A stretch of DNA of 64,000 nucleotides from Mycobacterium sp. Aquia_213 (GTDB taxonomy: Bacteria; Actinomycetota; Actinomycetes; Mycobacteriales; Mycobacteriaceae). Location: assembly GCF_026625985.1 (NCBI RefSeq), contig NZ_CP113116.1, forward strand, positions 2,914,001-2,978,000, in the 5' to 3' direction. Under the pieces are notes generated by a model, which ran no database searches, was not told where the DNA came from, and was given only the letters and a program-made list of their open reading frames with translations. Shown here one piece after another: positions 45,061 through 53,832 of this stretch. Position 1 is the stretch's first letter. Every line of letters begins with the position of its first letter. The translations under genes and the position numbers were made by a program.

Positions 45061-46047
45061 ATGACCGACACTGAATCCCCCGAAGTGCAAAAGCGCCTCT
45101 ACGAGCTGATGGTGCTGATGAAGGCGGCCGACGACCGGCTGTCCAAAGGGATCGGCACCGGCGAGTTCATGTGTGTGTACTGGCCGTCGCGTGGTCAGGA
45201 GGCGATCGCCGCCGCGATGGGTGTCGCGCTGCGACCCGACGACCAGCTGGTGACGACTTACCGAGGGCTGCACGATCTGATCGGCAAGGGCGTCCCGCTC
45301 GAGGAAATCTACGGCGAGATGATGGGACGCACCGTCGGCGCCAGCCGCGGCAAAGGCGGCACCATGCACATCGCCAAACCCGAGGTGGGCGTGATGCTTT
45401 CAACCGGAATCGTCGGTGCCGGACCGCCGGTTGCCGTCGGGCTGGCGATGGCCGCCAAACGCAAGGGCCTCGACCGTGTCACCGTGGTCAGCTTCGGCGA
45501 CGGCGCCACCAACACCGGTTCTTTCCACGAGGCAGCCAACATGGCCGCGCTCTGGGATCTGCCCATCGTGCTCGTCTGCCAGAACAACCTGTACGCCGAA
45601 ATGACGCCGACCCGCGACACGATGAAGCTCGAGCAGGTCGCCGACCGGGCCGCCGGATACGGGATGCCGGGCGTTCGGGTCGACGGCAACGACCCGCTTG
45701 CGGTGAAAGCCGCGCTCGACGAGGCACTGCGGCGGGCGCGCGACGGCGCAGGGCCCACCTTCATCGAGTGCGTGACATTCCGTTTCCGGGGGCACTATTT
45801 CGGCGACCGGATGTCCTACATCCCCAAGGAACAACTCGAAGCGGCGCTGGCCGCCGACCCGGTACCGCGCTTCGGCCGCCATCTTGTCGACTCGGGCGTC
45901 TGCGACGAGCGGGAACTCGCGCGCATTGACGACGAGGCGCGGTCCACCGTGGAATCCGCGCTGCAGACGGTGATCAGCGCCGACGCCCCGACGATCGACG
46001 AACTCGACCAAGACGTGTACGCAACCCCGATCAAATTCCCGGTGTAG
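45061..46047 (+). CDS. Thiamine-diphosphate dehydrogenase E1 alpha subunit
   Basis: 328 residues with the thiamine-diphosphate motif GDGATN (146-151) to QNN (174-176) and the E1 alpha phosphorylation-loop-like segment GASRGKGGTMHI. It is closest in layout to E1 alpha of acetoin or branched-chain 2-oxoacid dehydrogenases. With the next gene it forms the alpha2-beta2 E1 that decarboxylates a 2-oxoacid or cleaves an acyloin and passes the acyl group to a lipoyl arm. It lies 43 bp after the SDR gene. Confidence 0.9.
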   Translation: MTDTESPEVQKRLYELMVLMKAADDRLSKGIGTGEFMCVYWPSRGQEAIAAAMGVALRPDDQLVTTYRGLHDLIGKGVPLEEIYGEMMGRTVGASRGKGGTMHIAKPEVGVMLSTGIVGAGPPVAVGLAMAAKRKGLDRVTVVSFGDGATNTGSFHEAANMAALWDLPIVLVCQNNLYAEMTPTRDTMKLEQVADRAAGYGMPGVRVDGNDPLAVKAALDEALRRARDGAGPTFIECVTFRFRGHYFGDRMSYIPKEQLEAALAADPVPRFGRHLVDSGVCDERELARIDDEARSTVESALQTVISADAPTIDELDQDVYATPIKFPV

Positions 46048-46049
46048 GT

Positions 46050-47048
46050 ATGGACGAAAAAGAGATGACGATGCGCGAGGCGCTGAACCTCGCGCTGGAT
46101 CAGGCGCTGCAGGCCGATGACCGAGTGTTCTTGCTCGGCGAGGACATCGCCGATCCGGGTGCGTCGGGACCGACAGCGGGATTGTCGACAAAGTACGGCC
46201 ACGACCGGGTGCTGGACACGCCGATCTCGGAAGCCGCGATCGTCGGTGCGGCGATCGGCGCCGCGATCGACGGACTGCTCCCGGTGGCCGAGATCATGAT
46301 TATGGACTTCATCGGCATCGCCGCCGACCAGCTGATCAACAACGCCGCCAAGCTGCGATTCATGACCGCCGGCCGGACGACGGCGCCGATCACCATTCGT
46401 ACCCAGGTGTACGCCGGGCTGGCCACCGGCGCCACGCATTCGCAGAGCCTGGAGGCGTGGTTCATGCATATCCCGGGGATGAAGGTGATCGTGCCGTCCA
46501 CCCCGCGCGACGGCAAAGGCCTGCTCACGGCGGCGATCTTCGACGAAGACCCTTGCCTGTTCGTCGAAACCATCCGGCTGCAAAGCAAGAAGGGCCCGGT
46601 GCCCGTCGACCCCGGATTTTCAATTCCCCTCGGCCAGGCCGATATCAAGCGGCCGGGCACCGACGTGAGCCTGATCAGCTACGGACGCAGCGTGCACGAT
46701 GCGCTGGCGGCGGCGGCGACTTTGGCCGAGCAGGGTGTCAGCGCCGAAGTCGTCGATCTGCGCACCCTGGTGCCGCTGGACATCGAGACCCTCGTCGCAT
46801 CCGTGCGGCGCACTCGCAGGGCCGTAATCGTCCATGACGCAGTCCAATTCGCCGGCCCCGGCGCGGAGATCGCCGCGATCCTGGGATCTGAATTGTTCGG
46901 CGAACTCGCCGCACCCGTCGAGCGGGTAGCCGCCCGGTTCGTGCCCAACCCGGCCGCGGCGGCGCTCGAGGCGCAGGTCTATCCGTCACCGGCCCGCATC
47001 GTCGAAGCGGCCCAGCGCACCTGCAAGAGGGCGAATGCGCATGGCTAA
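46050..47048 (+). CDS. Thiamine-diphosphate dehydrogenase E1 beta subunit
   Basis: 332 residues with the transketolase-type pyrimidine-binding half (FLLGEDIADPGASGPTAGLSTKYG, DTPISEAAIVGAAIGAA) and the C-terminal transketolase domain (AEVVDLRTLVPLDIETL). It starts 3 bp after the alpha subunit stop, and its stop overlaps the lipoyl-domain gene by 8 bp. It completes the E1 heterotetramer. No E2 acyltransferase or E3 lipoamide dehydrogenase gene is found within the window. Confidence 0.9.
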   Translation: MDEKEMTMREALNLALDQALQADDRVFLLGEDIADPGASGPTAGLSTKYGHDRVLDTPISEAAIVGAAIGAAIDGLLPVAEIMIMDFIGIAADQLINNAAKLRFMTAGRTTAPITIRTQVYAGLATGATHSQSLEAWFMHIPGMKVIVPSTPRDGKGLLTAAIFDEDPCLFVETIRLQSKKGPVPVDPGFSIPLGQADIKRPGTDVSLISYGRSVHDALAAAATLAEQGVSAEVVDLRTLVPLDIETLVASVRRTRRAVIVHDAVQFAGPGAEIAAILGSELFGELAAPVERVAARFVPNPAAAALEAQVYPSPARIVEAAQRTCKRANAHG

Positions 47049-47277
47049 CTTCGTTATTCGCATTCCACGGGTCTCGGTCGCGGTGTCCGAAGCCGAACTC
47101 ACCGGGCTGCTCGTCGACGCCGGCGAACACGTCGAGGCCGGCACGCCGATCTACGTGATCGCCACCGAAAAAGTGGAACAGGAAATCGAAGCCGGAGCAT
47201 CCGGCACCGTCCAGTGGACGGGACAGATCGGGACCACCTACGACATCGGCGCCGAAATCGGCGTCATCACTTCGTAA
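47041..47277 (+). CDS. Free-standing lipoyl-domain protein
   Basis: 78 residues from the ATG at 47041; another ATG two codons earlier is possible. It is a complete biotinyl/lipoyl beta-barrel: VSEAELTGLLVDAGEHVEAGTPIYVIATEKVEQEIEAGASGTV, with the modifiable Lys in TEKV at the hairpin tip. Unlike a normal E2 it has no peripheral-subunit-binding or catalytic domain. Overlap with the E1 beta gene makes it the acyl carrier of this E1. The acyl group must then be passed to CoA, or oxidised, by another enzyme. Confidence 0.88.
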   Translation: MANFVIRIPRVSVAVSEAELTGLLVDAGEHVEAGTPIYVIATEKVEQEIEAGASGTVQWTGQIGTTYDIGAEIGVITS

Positions 47278-47294
47278 CTGGCGAAAGGGTAAAA

Positions 47295-48167
47295 ATGGAC
47301 CTCAACGAGACGCGCGAGCGCATCATCTACCAGAAAGATGGTCCGATCGCGAAGATCACCCTGAACTGGCCGGAGAAAGCCAACGCTCAGGACCAGAAGC
47401 TGGCCGAGGAGGTCGACGCCGCCCTGTTGGATGCCGACCGCGACTACGACATCAAGGTGCTGGTGCTGAAGGCCAACGGCAAGGGGTTCTGCTCGGGCCA
47501 CGCGATCGGCAACAACGCCGTGGACTACCCGGCCTTCGTAGAGAACGCCATGGTGACAGGCCATCCGTGGAAGGCGCAGTCGGATCTGTTCGTCAAGCCG
47601 ACCCTGAATCTGTGGGAGTTCTCCAAGCCCACCATCGCCCAGGTGCACGGCTACTGCGTGGGCGGCGGTACCCACATGGGCCTGACCACCGACATCGTCA
47701 TCGCCTCGGAAGATGCCTACTTCTCCTATCCGCCCCTGCAGGGATTCGGCATGCCATCCGGTGAATGTTCCATCGAGCCTTGGGTGTTCATGAACTGGCG
47801 CCGCGCCGCCTACTATCTGTTCACCGCCGAGGTGATCGACGCCAAGAAGGCGCTCGAGGTTGGCCTAGTCAACGAGGTGGTCAAGCGGGAGGACCTGGAC
47901 GCCCGCGTGGACGCGATCGCCCGCCACATCGCCCAGGCGCCGTTGACGACGCTGATGCTCACCAAGGCAAATCTCAAGCGGGCGTGGGAACTGATGGGAA
48001 TGCGGGTGCACTGGCAGAGCTCCAACGACCTCGTCGCGCTCGCCTCGATCAGCAAGGACGTGCAGCAGTTGATTCAGACCGTGTTCAAGGACAAGGTGTT
48101 GCCGTCCGAGCACGCCCGGCGCCAGGCCGCGGCCGCCGCCCAGACCGACGGCGCCGCAGCGACGTAG
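47295..48167 (+). CDS. Enoyl-CoA hydratase/isomerase family protein (first copy)
   Basis: 290 residues from the ATG at 47295 with GAAAGGG upstream. It has the crotonase oxyanion-hole segments KANGKGFCSGHAIG and VHGYCVGGGTHMGL. The usual catalytic Glu positions cannot be placed with certainty; a SGECSIEP segment is nearby. Crotonase members hydrate, isomerise or cleave CoA thioesters. It is operonic with the E1/lipoyl genes and the following ligase. It is clearly paralogous to the second copy at 52859-53710, sharing LWEFxKPTIxQxHGYCxGGG and a long C-terminal helix. Confidence 0.88.
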   Translation: MDLNETRERIIYQKDGPIAKITLNWPEKANAQDQKLAEEVDAALLDADRDYDIKVLVLKANGKGFCSGHAIGNNAVDYPAFVENAMVTGHPWKAQSDLFVKPTLNLWEFSKPTIAQVHGYCVGGGTHMGLTTDIVIASEDAYFSYPPLQGFGMPSGECSIEPWVFMNWRRAAYYLFTAEVIDAKKALEVGLVNEVVKREDLDARVDAIARHIAQAPLTTLMLTKANLKRAWELMGMRVHWQSSNDLVALASISKDVQQLIQTVFKDKVLPSEHARRQAAAAAQTDGAAAT

Positions 48168-48175
48168 GTCTGCTG

Positions 48176-49708
48176 GTGAACATCGCCGATCACGCGCTCG
48201 CGGTCGCGAAGTCGCCGGCTCTGATTGCCGACGGCGGCGCGATCTCGTTCGGCGAGTTGTTTGAAAGGAGCCAGCGGGTCGCCGCGGCGCTGCACGAAGC
48301 GGGGTTGCGCCGCGGCGACGGTGTGGCCCTGGTGCTGCCGAACCGCCCGGAATTCTTCGAAATCACCTGGGGCTGCCAGCTTTCCGGGCTCTACTACACC
48401 GCTGTCAACACGCATTTCACTGCCGACGAGATTGCCTATGTGATCGGCGACTCCGATGCGAAGGCGGTGTTCGTCGACGCGTCGCTGCCCGAAATCGCCG
48501 CTCACGTGCGCGATGTGAACACGGCGGTCGACGTCCACATCAGCGTGGGCGGCGGGCTGCCCGGCTGGTGCGGCTACCAGGCCACTCTCATGGCGGCCGG
48601 TGAGGCGCCACCGGTCTCGGACGGGTCGGAGATGCTCTACTCGTCGGGGACCACGGGACGCCCCAAGGCGGTACGCCGGCCGCTGCCGGCCGACGGCAAC
48701 GGCTCCTGGGCCCAGTCGGTCCTGGAGATGGCGCTGACTCACCGCTACGGCATGAGCCCGTCGAGTGTGTACCTGTCCCCCGCACCGCTGTATCACGCGG
48801 CCGGGGTGAACTACACCATGGCGGTCAACCGGGTCGGCGCCGCGTCGATCATCATGCGCAAGTTCGACGCCGAGACGGTGCTGAGGCTGATCGACACCCA
48901 CCGCGTGACGCACGCCCAGTTCGTTCCGACGATGTTCGTGCGAATGCTCAAGCTGCCCGAGGCGGTGCGGCGCAGCTACGACGTCTCCAGTCTGCGCTGC
49001 GTGATCCACGCGGCCGCCCCCTGCCCGGTGGACGTCAAGCAGCAGATGATGGACTGGTTCGGTCCAATCATCCACGAATACTACGGTGGCACAGAAGGAT
49101 TCGCGGGGACGACGATCGGCCCCGAGGAGTGGCTCGCCCACCCCGGCTCGGTGGGCATACCGATGGCGCCGGTGCATGTGGTCGGCGACGACGGCCAAGA
49201 GCTTCCCCTCGGCCAGGCTGGAGAGCTTTACTTCGAGGGTGGACCCGATTTCGAGTACTTCAAGGATCCCGCCAAGACCGCGTCGGTGTACAACGACCGC
49301 GGTTGGCGCTCCTTGGGAGACATGGGATACGTCGATGAGGACGGGTATATGTACCTGACCGATCGGTCGACGTTCATGATCGTCTCCGGCGGGGTTAACA
49401 TCTACCCGCAGGAGGCGGAGAACCTCCTGGTCATGCATCCCAAGCTGGTCGATGCCGCGGTCTTCGGCGTACCCAACGACGAGTTCGGCGAAGAGGTCAA
49501 GGCCGTCGTGCAGCCCGCCGCGGGCGTTGCGGCCGGGCCCGACTTCGAGGCCGAGCTGATCGCGTATTGCCGGGCCCACCTGGCCGGCTACAAGTGCCCG
49601 CGCACAGTCGAATTCGAACCGGAATTGCCTCGCGATCCGAACGGCAAGCTCTACAAGAGGCGCATTCGCGAGCGTTACTGGCAGGGGCGGGCATCACGGA
49701 TCGTGTGA
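48176..49708 (+). CDS. Acyl-CoA synthetase (AMP-forming)
   Basis: 510 residues from a GTG at 48176, 8 bp after the hydratase stop; the frame is open upstream but overlaps the previous gene. ANL-superfamily motifs are present: the P-loop YSSGTTGRPKAV, EYYGGTEG, GDMGYVDEDGYMYLTDR and the C-terminal PRDPNGKLYKRRIR with the catalytic Lys. It adenylates a carboxylic acid and forms the CoA thioester, probably the entry step for the CoA-dependent part of this pathway. Confidence 0.9.
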   Translation: MNIADHALAVAKSPALIADGGAISFGELFERSQRVAAALHEAGLRRGDGVALVLPNRPEFFEITWGCQLSGLYYTAVNTHFTADEIAYVIGDSDAKAVFVDASLPEIAAHVRDVNTAVDVHISVGGGLPGWCGYQATLMAAGEAPPVSDGSEMLYSSGTTGRPKAVRRPLPADGNGSWAQSVLEMALTHRYGMSPSSVYLSPAPLYHAAGVNYTMAVNRVGAASIIMRKFDAETVLRLIDTHRVTHAQFVPTMFVRMLKLPEAVRRSYDVSSLRCVIHAAAPCPVDVKQQMMDWFGPIIHEYYGGTEGFAGTTIGPEEWLAHPGSVGIPMAPVHVVGDDGQELPLGQAGELYFEGGPDFEYFKDPAKTASVYNDRGWRSLGDMGYVDEDGYMYLTDRSTFMIVSGGVNIYPQEAENLLVMHPKLVDAAVFGVPNDEFGEEVKAVVQPAAGVAAGPDFEAELIAYCRAHLAGYKCPRTVEFEPELPRDPNGKLYKRRIRERYWQGRASRIV

Positions 49709-49730
49709 CGCTGACACAAGGGATGACGAG

Positions 49731-51098
49731 ATGGCTGTAGAGACAGGTTCGAGACGAGCCCAGGTGGACTGGACCGCGTTGCCGGTGCCGTGGGCCGTGC
49801 AGGCCGCCGACCGAATTCCCAAACAGCGCTACTACGACCCCGATTTCTACGCGCTCGAGGCCGAGATGTTGTGGCCGCGGGTGTGGCAGATGGCCTGCCG
49901 GCTCGAGGAGATACCCAAGCCCGGCGACTACGTGGAGTACGAGATCCTCGACGAGTCGATCATCGTGGTCCGGGTCGACGGCGACACTGTGCGGGCCTAC
50001 CACAATGCGTGCCGGCACCGCGGGGTAAAGCTGGTGGAGGGCAACGGAAATCGGCGCACCTTCGTCTGCCCGTTCCACGGCTGGTGCTGGGGCATCGACG
50101 GGCGCAATACGTTTGTGCTGCGGCCCGAGGCCTTCGCCCCGGACAATATGCGCCCGGATGACCTCGAACTCGTCTCGGTCCGCTGTGAGCTCTGGGGTGG
50201 CTGCGCATGGATCAACCTCGACGCCGCGGCGCCCCCGCTGCGCGATTGCATGGAACCGTTCGCGTCGATCTATGACGCCTGGCACGTGGAAACGCTGCGC
50301 ACCGAATGGTGGCAGTCGTGCCGGCTTCCGGTGAACTGGAAGCTGGCGACGGCGGCGTTCATGGAGGGCTACCACGTTCCGCAGACGCACCCCCAGCTGC
50401 TGCCGTCGAGCATGCCCACCACATCCGCGAAACCTGGCCTGGCGCAGACCAACCTGTATTTCATGCGCACGCTCGGCGAAGGCATGGCGGGTATGACGCA
50501 TGAGAACGACGTCCGTATCGCCGAGGGCTTGCAGAACATCGAGCTGCCCGCCGATTCGGCCGAGGCCATGGCTACCTGGCGCAGGACGCTCAACGACGCG
50601 ATCGTCAGCTGGCATCGTGCCCGGGGCTGCGACATTCCCGATTTGAATGACCTTGCGCGGCGCGGGATCACCGAGGCGATCAATTTCGCCTTCCCGCATT
50701 ACTTCGTGCTGCCGCAGTACAGCAGCGCCTCGTCCTATCGGATCCGGCCACTGGGTCCGGAGGAGACACTGTTCGAGATCTGGTCGCTCACTCGCATCCC
50801 ACCGGATCAGGTGACCGGCAAGCCCACACCGCCCGAACCCATGGCGCCCGACGACCCGCGCTGGCCGCCCATTCCCGCCCAGGACTTCTCCAATCTGCCG
50901 CGACAGCAAAAAGGACTGCACTCCAAGGGGTTTGAATTCATGCGATTGTCCGACCAGATCGAAGGACTGATCTCGAACTTCGAGCGGGTCATCGACGGGT
51001 TCCTCGCCGGCCTGCCGTATGACACGCTGGTTCCCGCGATTCAGAAGACCAATACCACCATCGACGTGCCCATCGCGGATCTCGGGTTCGGCTCATGA
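49731..51098 (+). CDS. Rieske non-heme iron oxygenase, alpha subunit
   Basis: 455 residues. The Rieske cluster ligands are C94-x-H96 and C113-x2-H116 (CRHRG, CPFHGW). The mononuclear iron site shows N202-W-K, E212 and H215-x4-H220 in FMEGYHVPQTH; Glu stands where naphthalene dioxygenase has bridging Asp205. No beta subunit, ferredoxin or reductase gene is adjacent, so a homomeric alpha3 enzyme with an external reductase is likely. It should hydroxylate or demethylate a ring substrate. It overlaps the next flavoprotein by 4 bp (ATGA), implying joint action. Confidence 0.9.
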   Translation: MAVETGSRRAQVDWTALPVPWAVQAADRIPKQRYYDPDFYALEAEMLWPRVWQMACRLEEIPKPGDYVEYEILDESIIVVRVDGDTVRAYHNACRHRGVKLVEGNGNRRTFVCPFHGWCWGIDGRNTFVLRPEAFAPDNMRPDDLELVSVRCELWGGCAWINLDAAAPPLRDCMEPFASIYDAWHVETLRTEWWQSCRLPVNWKLATAAFMEGYHVPQTHPQLLPSSMPTTSAKPGLAQTNLYFMRTLGEGMAGMTHENDVRIAEGLQNIELPADSAEAMATWRRTLNDAIVSWHRARGCDIPDLNDLARRGITEAINFAFPHYFVLPQYSSASSYRIRPLGPEETLFEIWSLTRIPPDQVTGKPTPPEPMAPDDPRWPPIPAQDFSNLPRQQKGLHSKGFEFMRLSDQIEGLISNFERVIDGFLAGLPYDTLVPAIQKTNTTIDVPIADLGFGS

Positions 51099-52795
51099 CC
51101 ACTGCATGGGACCGCTCGGTAGATCTGCTGATCGCGGGCAGCGGCGGCGGCGGAATGGTCGCGGGGCTGGCGGCACTGGACAGTGGACTCGAGCCCCTGA
51201 TCGTCGAGAAGCAGGCCCTGGTCGGCGGATCGACCGGGCTTTCCGGCGGTATCGTCTGGCTGCCGAACAATCCGCTGATGCGCGCCGACGGCATCGCCGA
51301 CTCGCACGAAGACGGGCTGGCCTATCTGGCCGACGTGGTCGGTGATATCGGTGCGGCGTCCTCGCCGGTGCGGCGGGAGATGTTCCTCACCGGGGGCTAC
51401 GAGATGATCAACTTCCTGATCCGCAAGGGTGTTCGGCTGATCCGCTGCGCCGGTTGGAGCGACTACTACCCGAATCACAAGGGCGGCAACGAGTCCGGCC
51501 GGGCCATCGAGGGAATTCCGTTCGACGCCGCCGAACTCGGCAGCTGGCACGACAAGGTGCAGCCGCCGCTGGCCAAGAACTACGGGTACGTGGTGCTGAC
51601 CAACGAGCTACGCTCGGTTCAGTACTTCAACCGAGCCCCGCGCGCATTCGCGGTTGCCACCAAGGTGTTCCTGCGCACCGCCGCGGCGCGAGCACGCCGC
51701 ACCCAGATCCTTACCAACGGCGCCTCACTGATCGCGCAGATGCTCAAGGCGCTGATCGAACTCGGCGGAAATCAAACACCCCTGTGGACGAACGCCGCGA
51801 TGGAGGACCTGATCGTCGAGGACGGCCGCGTCGTCGGCGCGCGCGTCAACCGGGACGGCGTCACGCTGAACATCGAGGCGCGCAAGGGAGTGCTGCTGGC
51901 CGCCGGCGGTTTCGGGCACAACAAGGAGATGCGCCGCCGCTACAGCGGCGACCAGCCCAACGAAGGACAGTGGTCGATCGCCAACGCCGGCGACACCGGC
52001 GAGGTGCTCGAAACCGCGATACGGCTCGGCGCGCAGACTGATCTTCTCGACGAAGCGTGGTGGCTGCCTTCGGTTTTCATCGCCAACGGAGGCGCGGTCG
52101 CCGCGTCCCTGGGCTCGGGGCGACAGCGGCCCGGCGCCATCTATGTCGACTCGACCGGCCGGCGGTTCTGCAACGAGTCGAACTCCTACGTCGAGGTCGG
52201 CAAGGCGATGTACGCCAACAAGGCGGTGCCCTGCTGGATGATTTTCGACGACGGGTACGTGCGCCGATACGTCACCAGTGCCAATCCGCTGAAACGCAAT
52301 CAGCACCTGCCGCCCGAGCTGATCGAAAAGGGTGCGGTCAAACGCGGCGTCACGATCGCCGACCTGGCCCGCCAGATCGACCTGCCCGCCGACGAGCTGT
52401 CGCGCACGATCCAACGATTCAACCGGTTCTCCGCCAAGGGCCTGGATCCCGACTTCGGGCGCGGCCAGTCGGCCTACAACGACTGCCTCGGCGATCCGGG
52501 GTATCGGCCCAACGCCGCGATCGGCCCGCTGGAAAGCGCGCCGTACTACGCGACCAGGGTGCTCCCGTCCGACGTCGGAACATGCGGGGGTGTGATCACC
52601 AACGAACACGCCCAAGTGCTCGATCAGCAGGACCAGGTGATCGACGGTCTTTACGCGACGGGCAACACGACCGCAACCGTGATGGGCCGTACATACCCGG
52701 GTGCCGGCGCGAGCATCGCCAGCTCCATGGTTTTCGGGTACGTCGCCGCGCGGCATGCGGCCGGGCGCAAAATCGCCGGCGAGAAGAGCCGCTAG
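51095..52795 (+). CDS. FAD-binding dehydrogenase of the 3-ketosteroid-delta1-dehydrogenase (KstD) family
   Basis: 566 residues. The FAD dinucleotide fold starts DLLIAGSGGGGMVAGLAALDSG with the ribose-binding Glu in VEK. The C-terminal FAD segment holds RTYPGAGAS: Y534 and G538 match the Tyr and Gly that promote enolisation in KstD. Such enzymes remove hydrogens next to a ring ketone; steroid and cyclohexanone-type substrates are known. Coupled translation with the Rieske oxygenase suggests ring desaturation before or after hydroxylation. Steroid specificity is not shown by sequence alone. Confidence 0.88.
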   Translation: MTTAWDRSVDLLIAGSGGGGMVAGLAALDSGLEPLIVEKQALVGGSTGLSGGIVWLPNNPLMRADGIADSHEDGLAYLADVVGDIGAASSPVRREMFLTGGYEMINFLIRKGVRLIRCAGWSDYYPNHKGGNESGRAIEGIPFDAAELGSWHDKVQPPLAKNYGYVVLTNELRSVQYFNRAPRAFAVATKVFLRTAAARARRTQILTNGASLIAQMLKALIELGGNQTPLWTNAAMEDLIVEDGRVVGARVNRDGVTLNIEARKGVLLAAGGFGHNKEMRRRYSGDQPNEGQWSIANAGDTGEVLETAIRLGAQTDLLDEAWWLPSVFIANGGAVAASLGSGRQRPGAIYVDSTGRRFCNESNSYVEVGKAMYANKAVPCWMIFDDGYVRRYVTSANPLKRNQHLPPELIEKGAVKRGVTIADLARQIDLPADELSRTIQRFNRFSAKGLDPDFGRGQSAYNDCLGDPGYRPNAAIGPLESAPYYATRVLPSDVGTCGGVITNEHAQVLDQQDQVIDGLYATGNTTATVMGRTYPGAGASIASSMVFGYVAARHAAGRKIAGEKSR

Positions 52796-52812
52796 TCCGC
52801 TAGTCCCGCGCC

Positions 52813-52862
52813 GAGCGTGAAGCCAGTTTCACGTTCGATCGCGAGGGTGAAGACAACTTCAC
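52813..52862. terminator. Tandem hairpin terminator between convergent genes
   Basis: Two similar ~31-bp units each end in TTCGATCGCGA. The first forms GAGCGTGAA/TTCACGTTC (9 bp with one G-U pair, 6-nt loop), the second GTGAAG/CTTCAC (6 bp, ACAA loop). They lie between the convergent KstD-like gene and second hydratase gene; the second hairpin spans the hydratase stop. The GTGAA...TTCAC core resembles the mycobacterial terminator family sometimes called TRIT, from memory. Confidence 0.65.
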
Positions 52863-53710
52863 GTTCGATCGCGATCCTTTTCGTCGCGGTCGACGAAATC
52901 GCGTGGCTTCATGCCCGATTGCAGAAGTTCGGCGCGCCGCGCCTGAACATCGGTGGCGGCGCCGACCATGTTGGTCAGGATGTGGCTGACCTGAAGGTGC
53001 ACGCGCATACCCATCAACTCCCATGCGCGCTTGACGTTGTTCTTCACCGCCATCAGTGTGGTCAACGGGATTTGGGCGATCTTGCGCGCCATCTCCTCGA
53101 CCGTGTCCTCCAGGTCTTCTCGCGGCACCACCCTATTCAGCAGCCCCCAATCGAGGGCTTGCTGGGCGGACAGCGTGGGCGCCAGCAACAACCAGTCCAT
53201 GGTGCGATGCCAATTCATCAGCAACCACGGTTCAATCATGGTGTGCCCGCCGGGTTCTCCGAGGCTTTGGGCAAGCGGCATCTGGAAATACGCATCGTCG
53301 GACGCCACGCAGAAGTCGGTCAACAGCCCGAGATAGATCCCGCCCCCCATGCAATAGCCGTGAATCTGGGAGATCGTCGGCTTGGGGAACTCCCACAGGT
53401 ACAGCGTGGGCCACAGAAACAGGTCGGCGGTGCCTTTGTACAGGTCCTCGAAGGTGTTTCCGAAATCCGGATAAGGGTTTTCGTCGGGCCCCCAGCGCGC
53501 CACGTGGCCGCCGCAGAAGCCCTTGCCGTTGGCCTTGAGGATGACCACCTTGATCTCGCTGTCGCGGTCCGCCTCGTGCAGGCAATTGTCGACTTCCGTG
53601 ACGAGGACGGCGTCCTTGGTATTGGCCTTGTCGACCCGATTCAAAATGATCCGCGCAATCGGCGGTTCGCGTTCATAGATGACCGCTTCGAGCTCACGCC
53701 GCTCCATCAT
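52859..53710 (-). CDS. Enoyl-CoA hydratase/isomerase family protein (second copy)
   Basis: 283 residues from the ATG at 53710, which has GGGGAGGG upstream; an ATG one codon later and an upstream start are alternatives. It has crotonase segments KANGKGFCGGHVA and IHGYCMGGGIYLGL. Similarity to the hydratase at 47295-48167 extends over the whole length, so one arose from the other by duplication. It is divergent from the nitrile hydratase genes across a short region with an inverted repeat, and convergent with the KstD-like gene. Confidence 0.88.
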   Translation of the reverse strand: MMERRELEAVIYEREPPIARIILNRVDKANTKDAVLVTEVDNCLHEADRDSEIKVVILKANGKGFCGGHVARWGPDENPYPDFGNTFEDLYKGTADLFLWPTLYLWEFPKPTISQIHGYCMGGGIYLGLLTDFCVASDDAYFQMPLAQSLGEPGGHTMIEPWLLMNWHRTMDWLLLAPTLSAQQALDWGLLNRVVPREDLEDTVEEMARKIAQIPLTTLMAVKNNVKRAWELMGMRVHLQVSHILTNMVGAATDVQARRAELLQSGMKPRDFVDRDEKDRDRT

Positions 53711-53727
53711 CGGGACATTACCCTCCC

Positions 53728-53749
53728 CGCAACTCATTTAGCGGTTGCG
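53728..53749. promoter_or_regulatory. Inverted repeat between second hydratase and nitrile hydratase genes
   Basis: CGCAAC and GTTGCG form perfect 6-bp arms around a 10-nt AT-richer spacer in the divergent region. It is a plausible operator controlling both directions. No regulator gene is adjacent. Confidence 0.4.
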
Positions 53750-53832
53750 TGATCTTGAGGTGAGGAGTGAGCTGTATTGAGTGCGCACCGGGCTGCGCCA
53801 CCCCCGACATCTCGACAAGAATGGGGCTCTAT

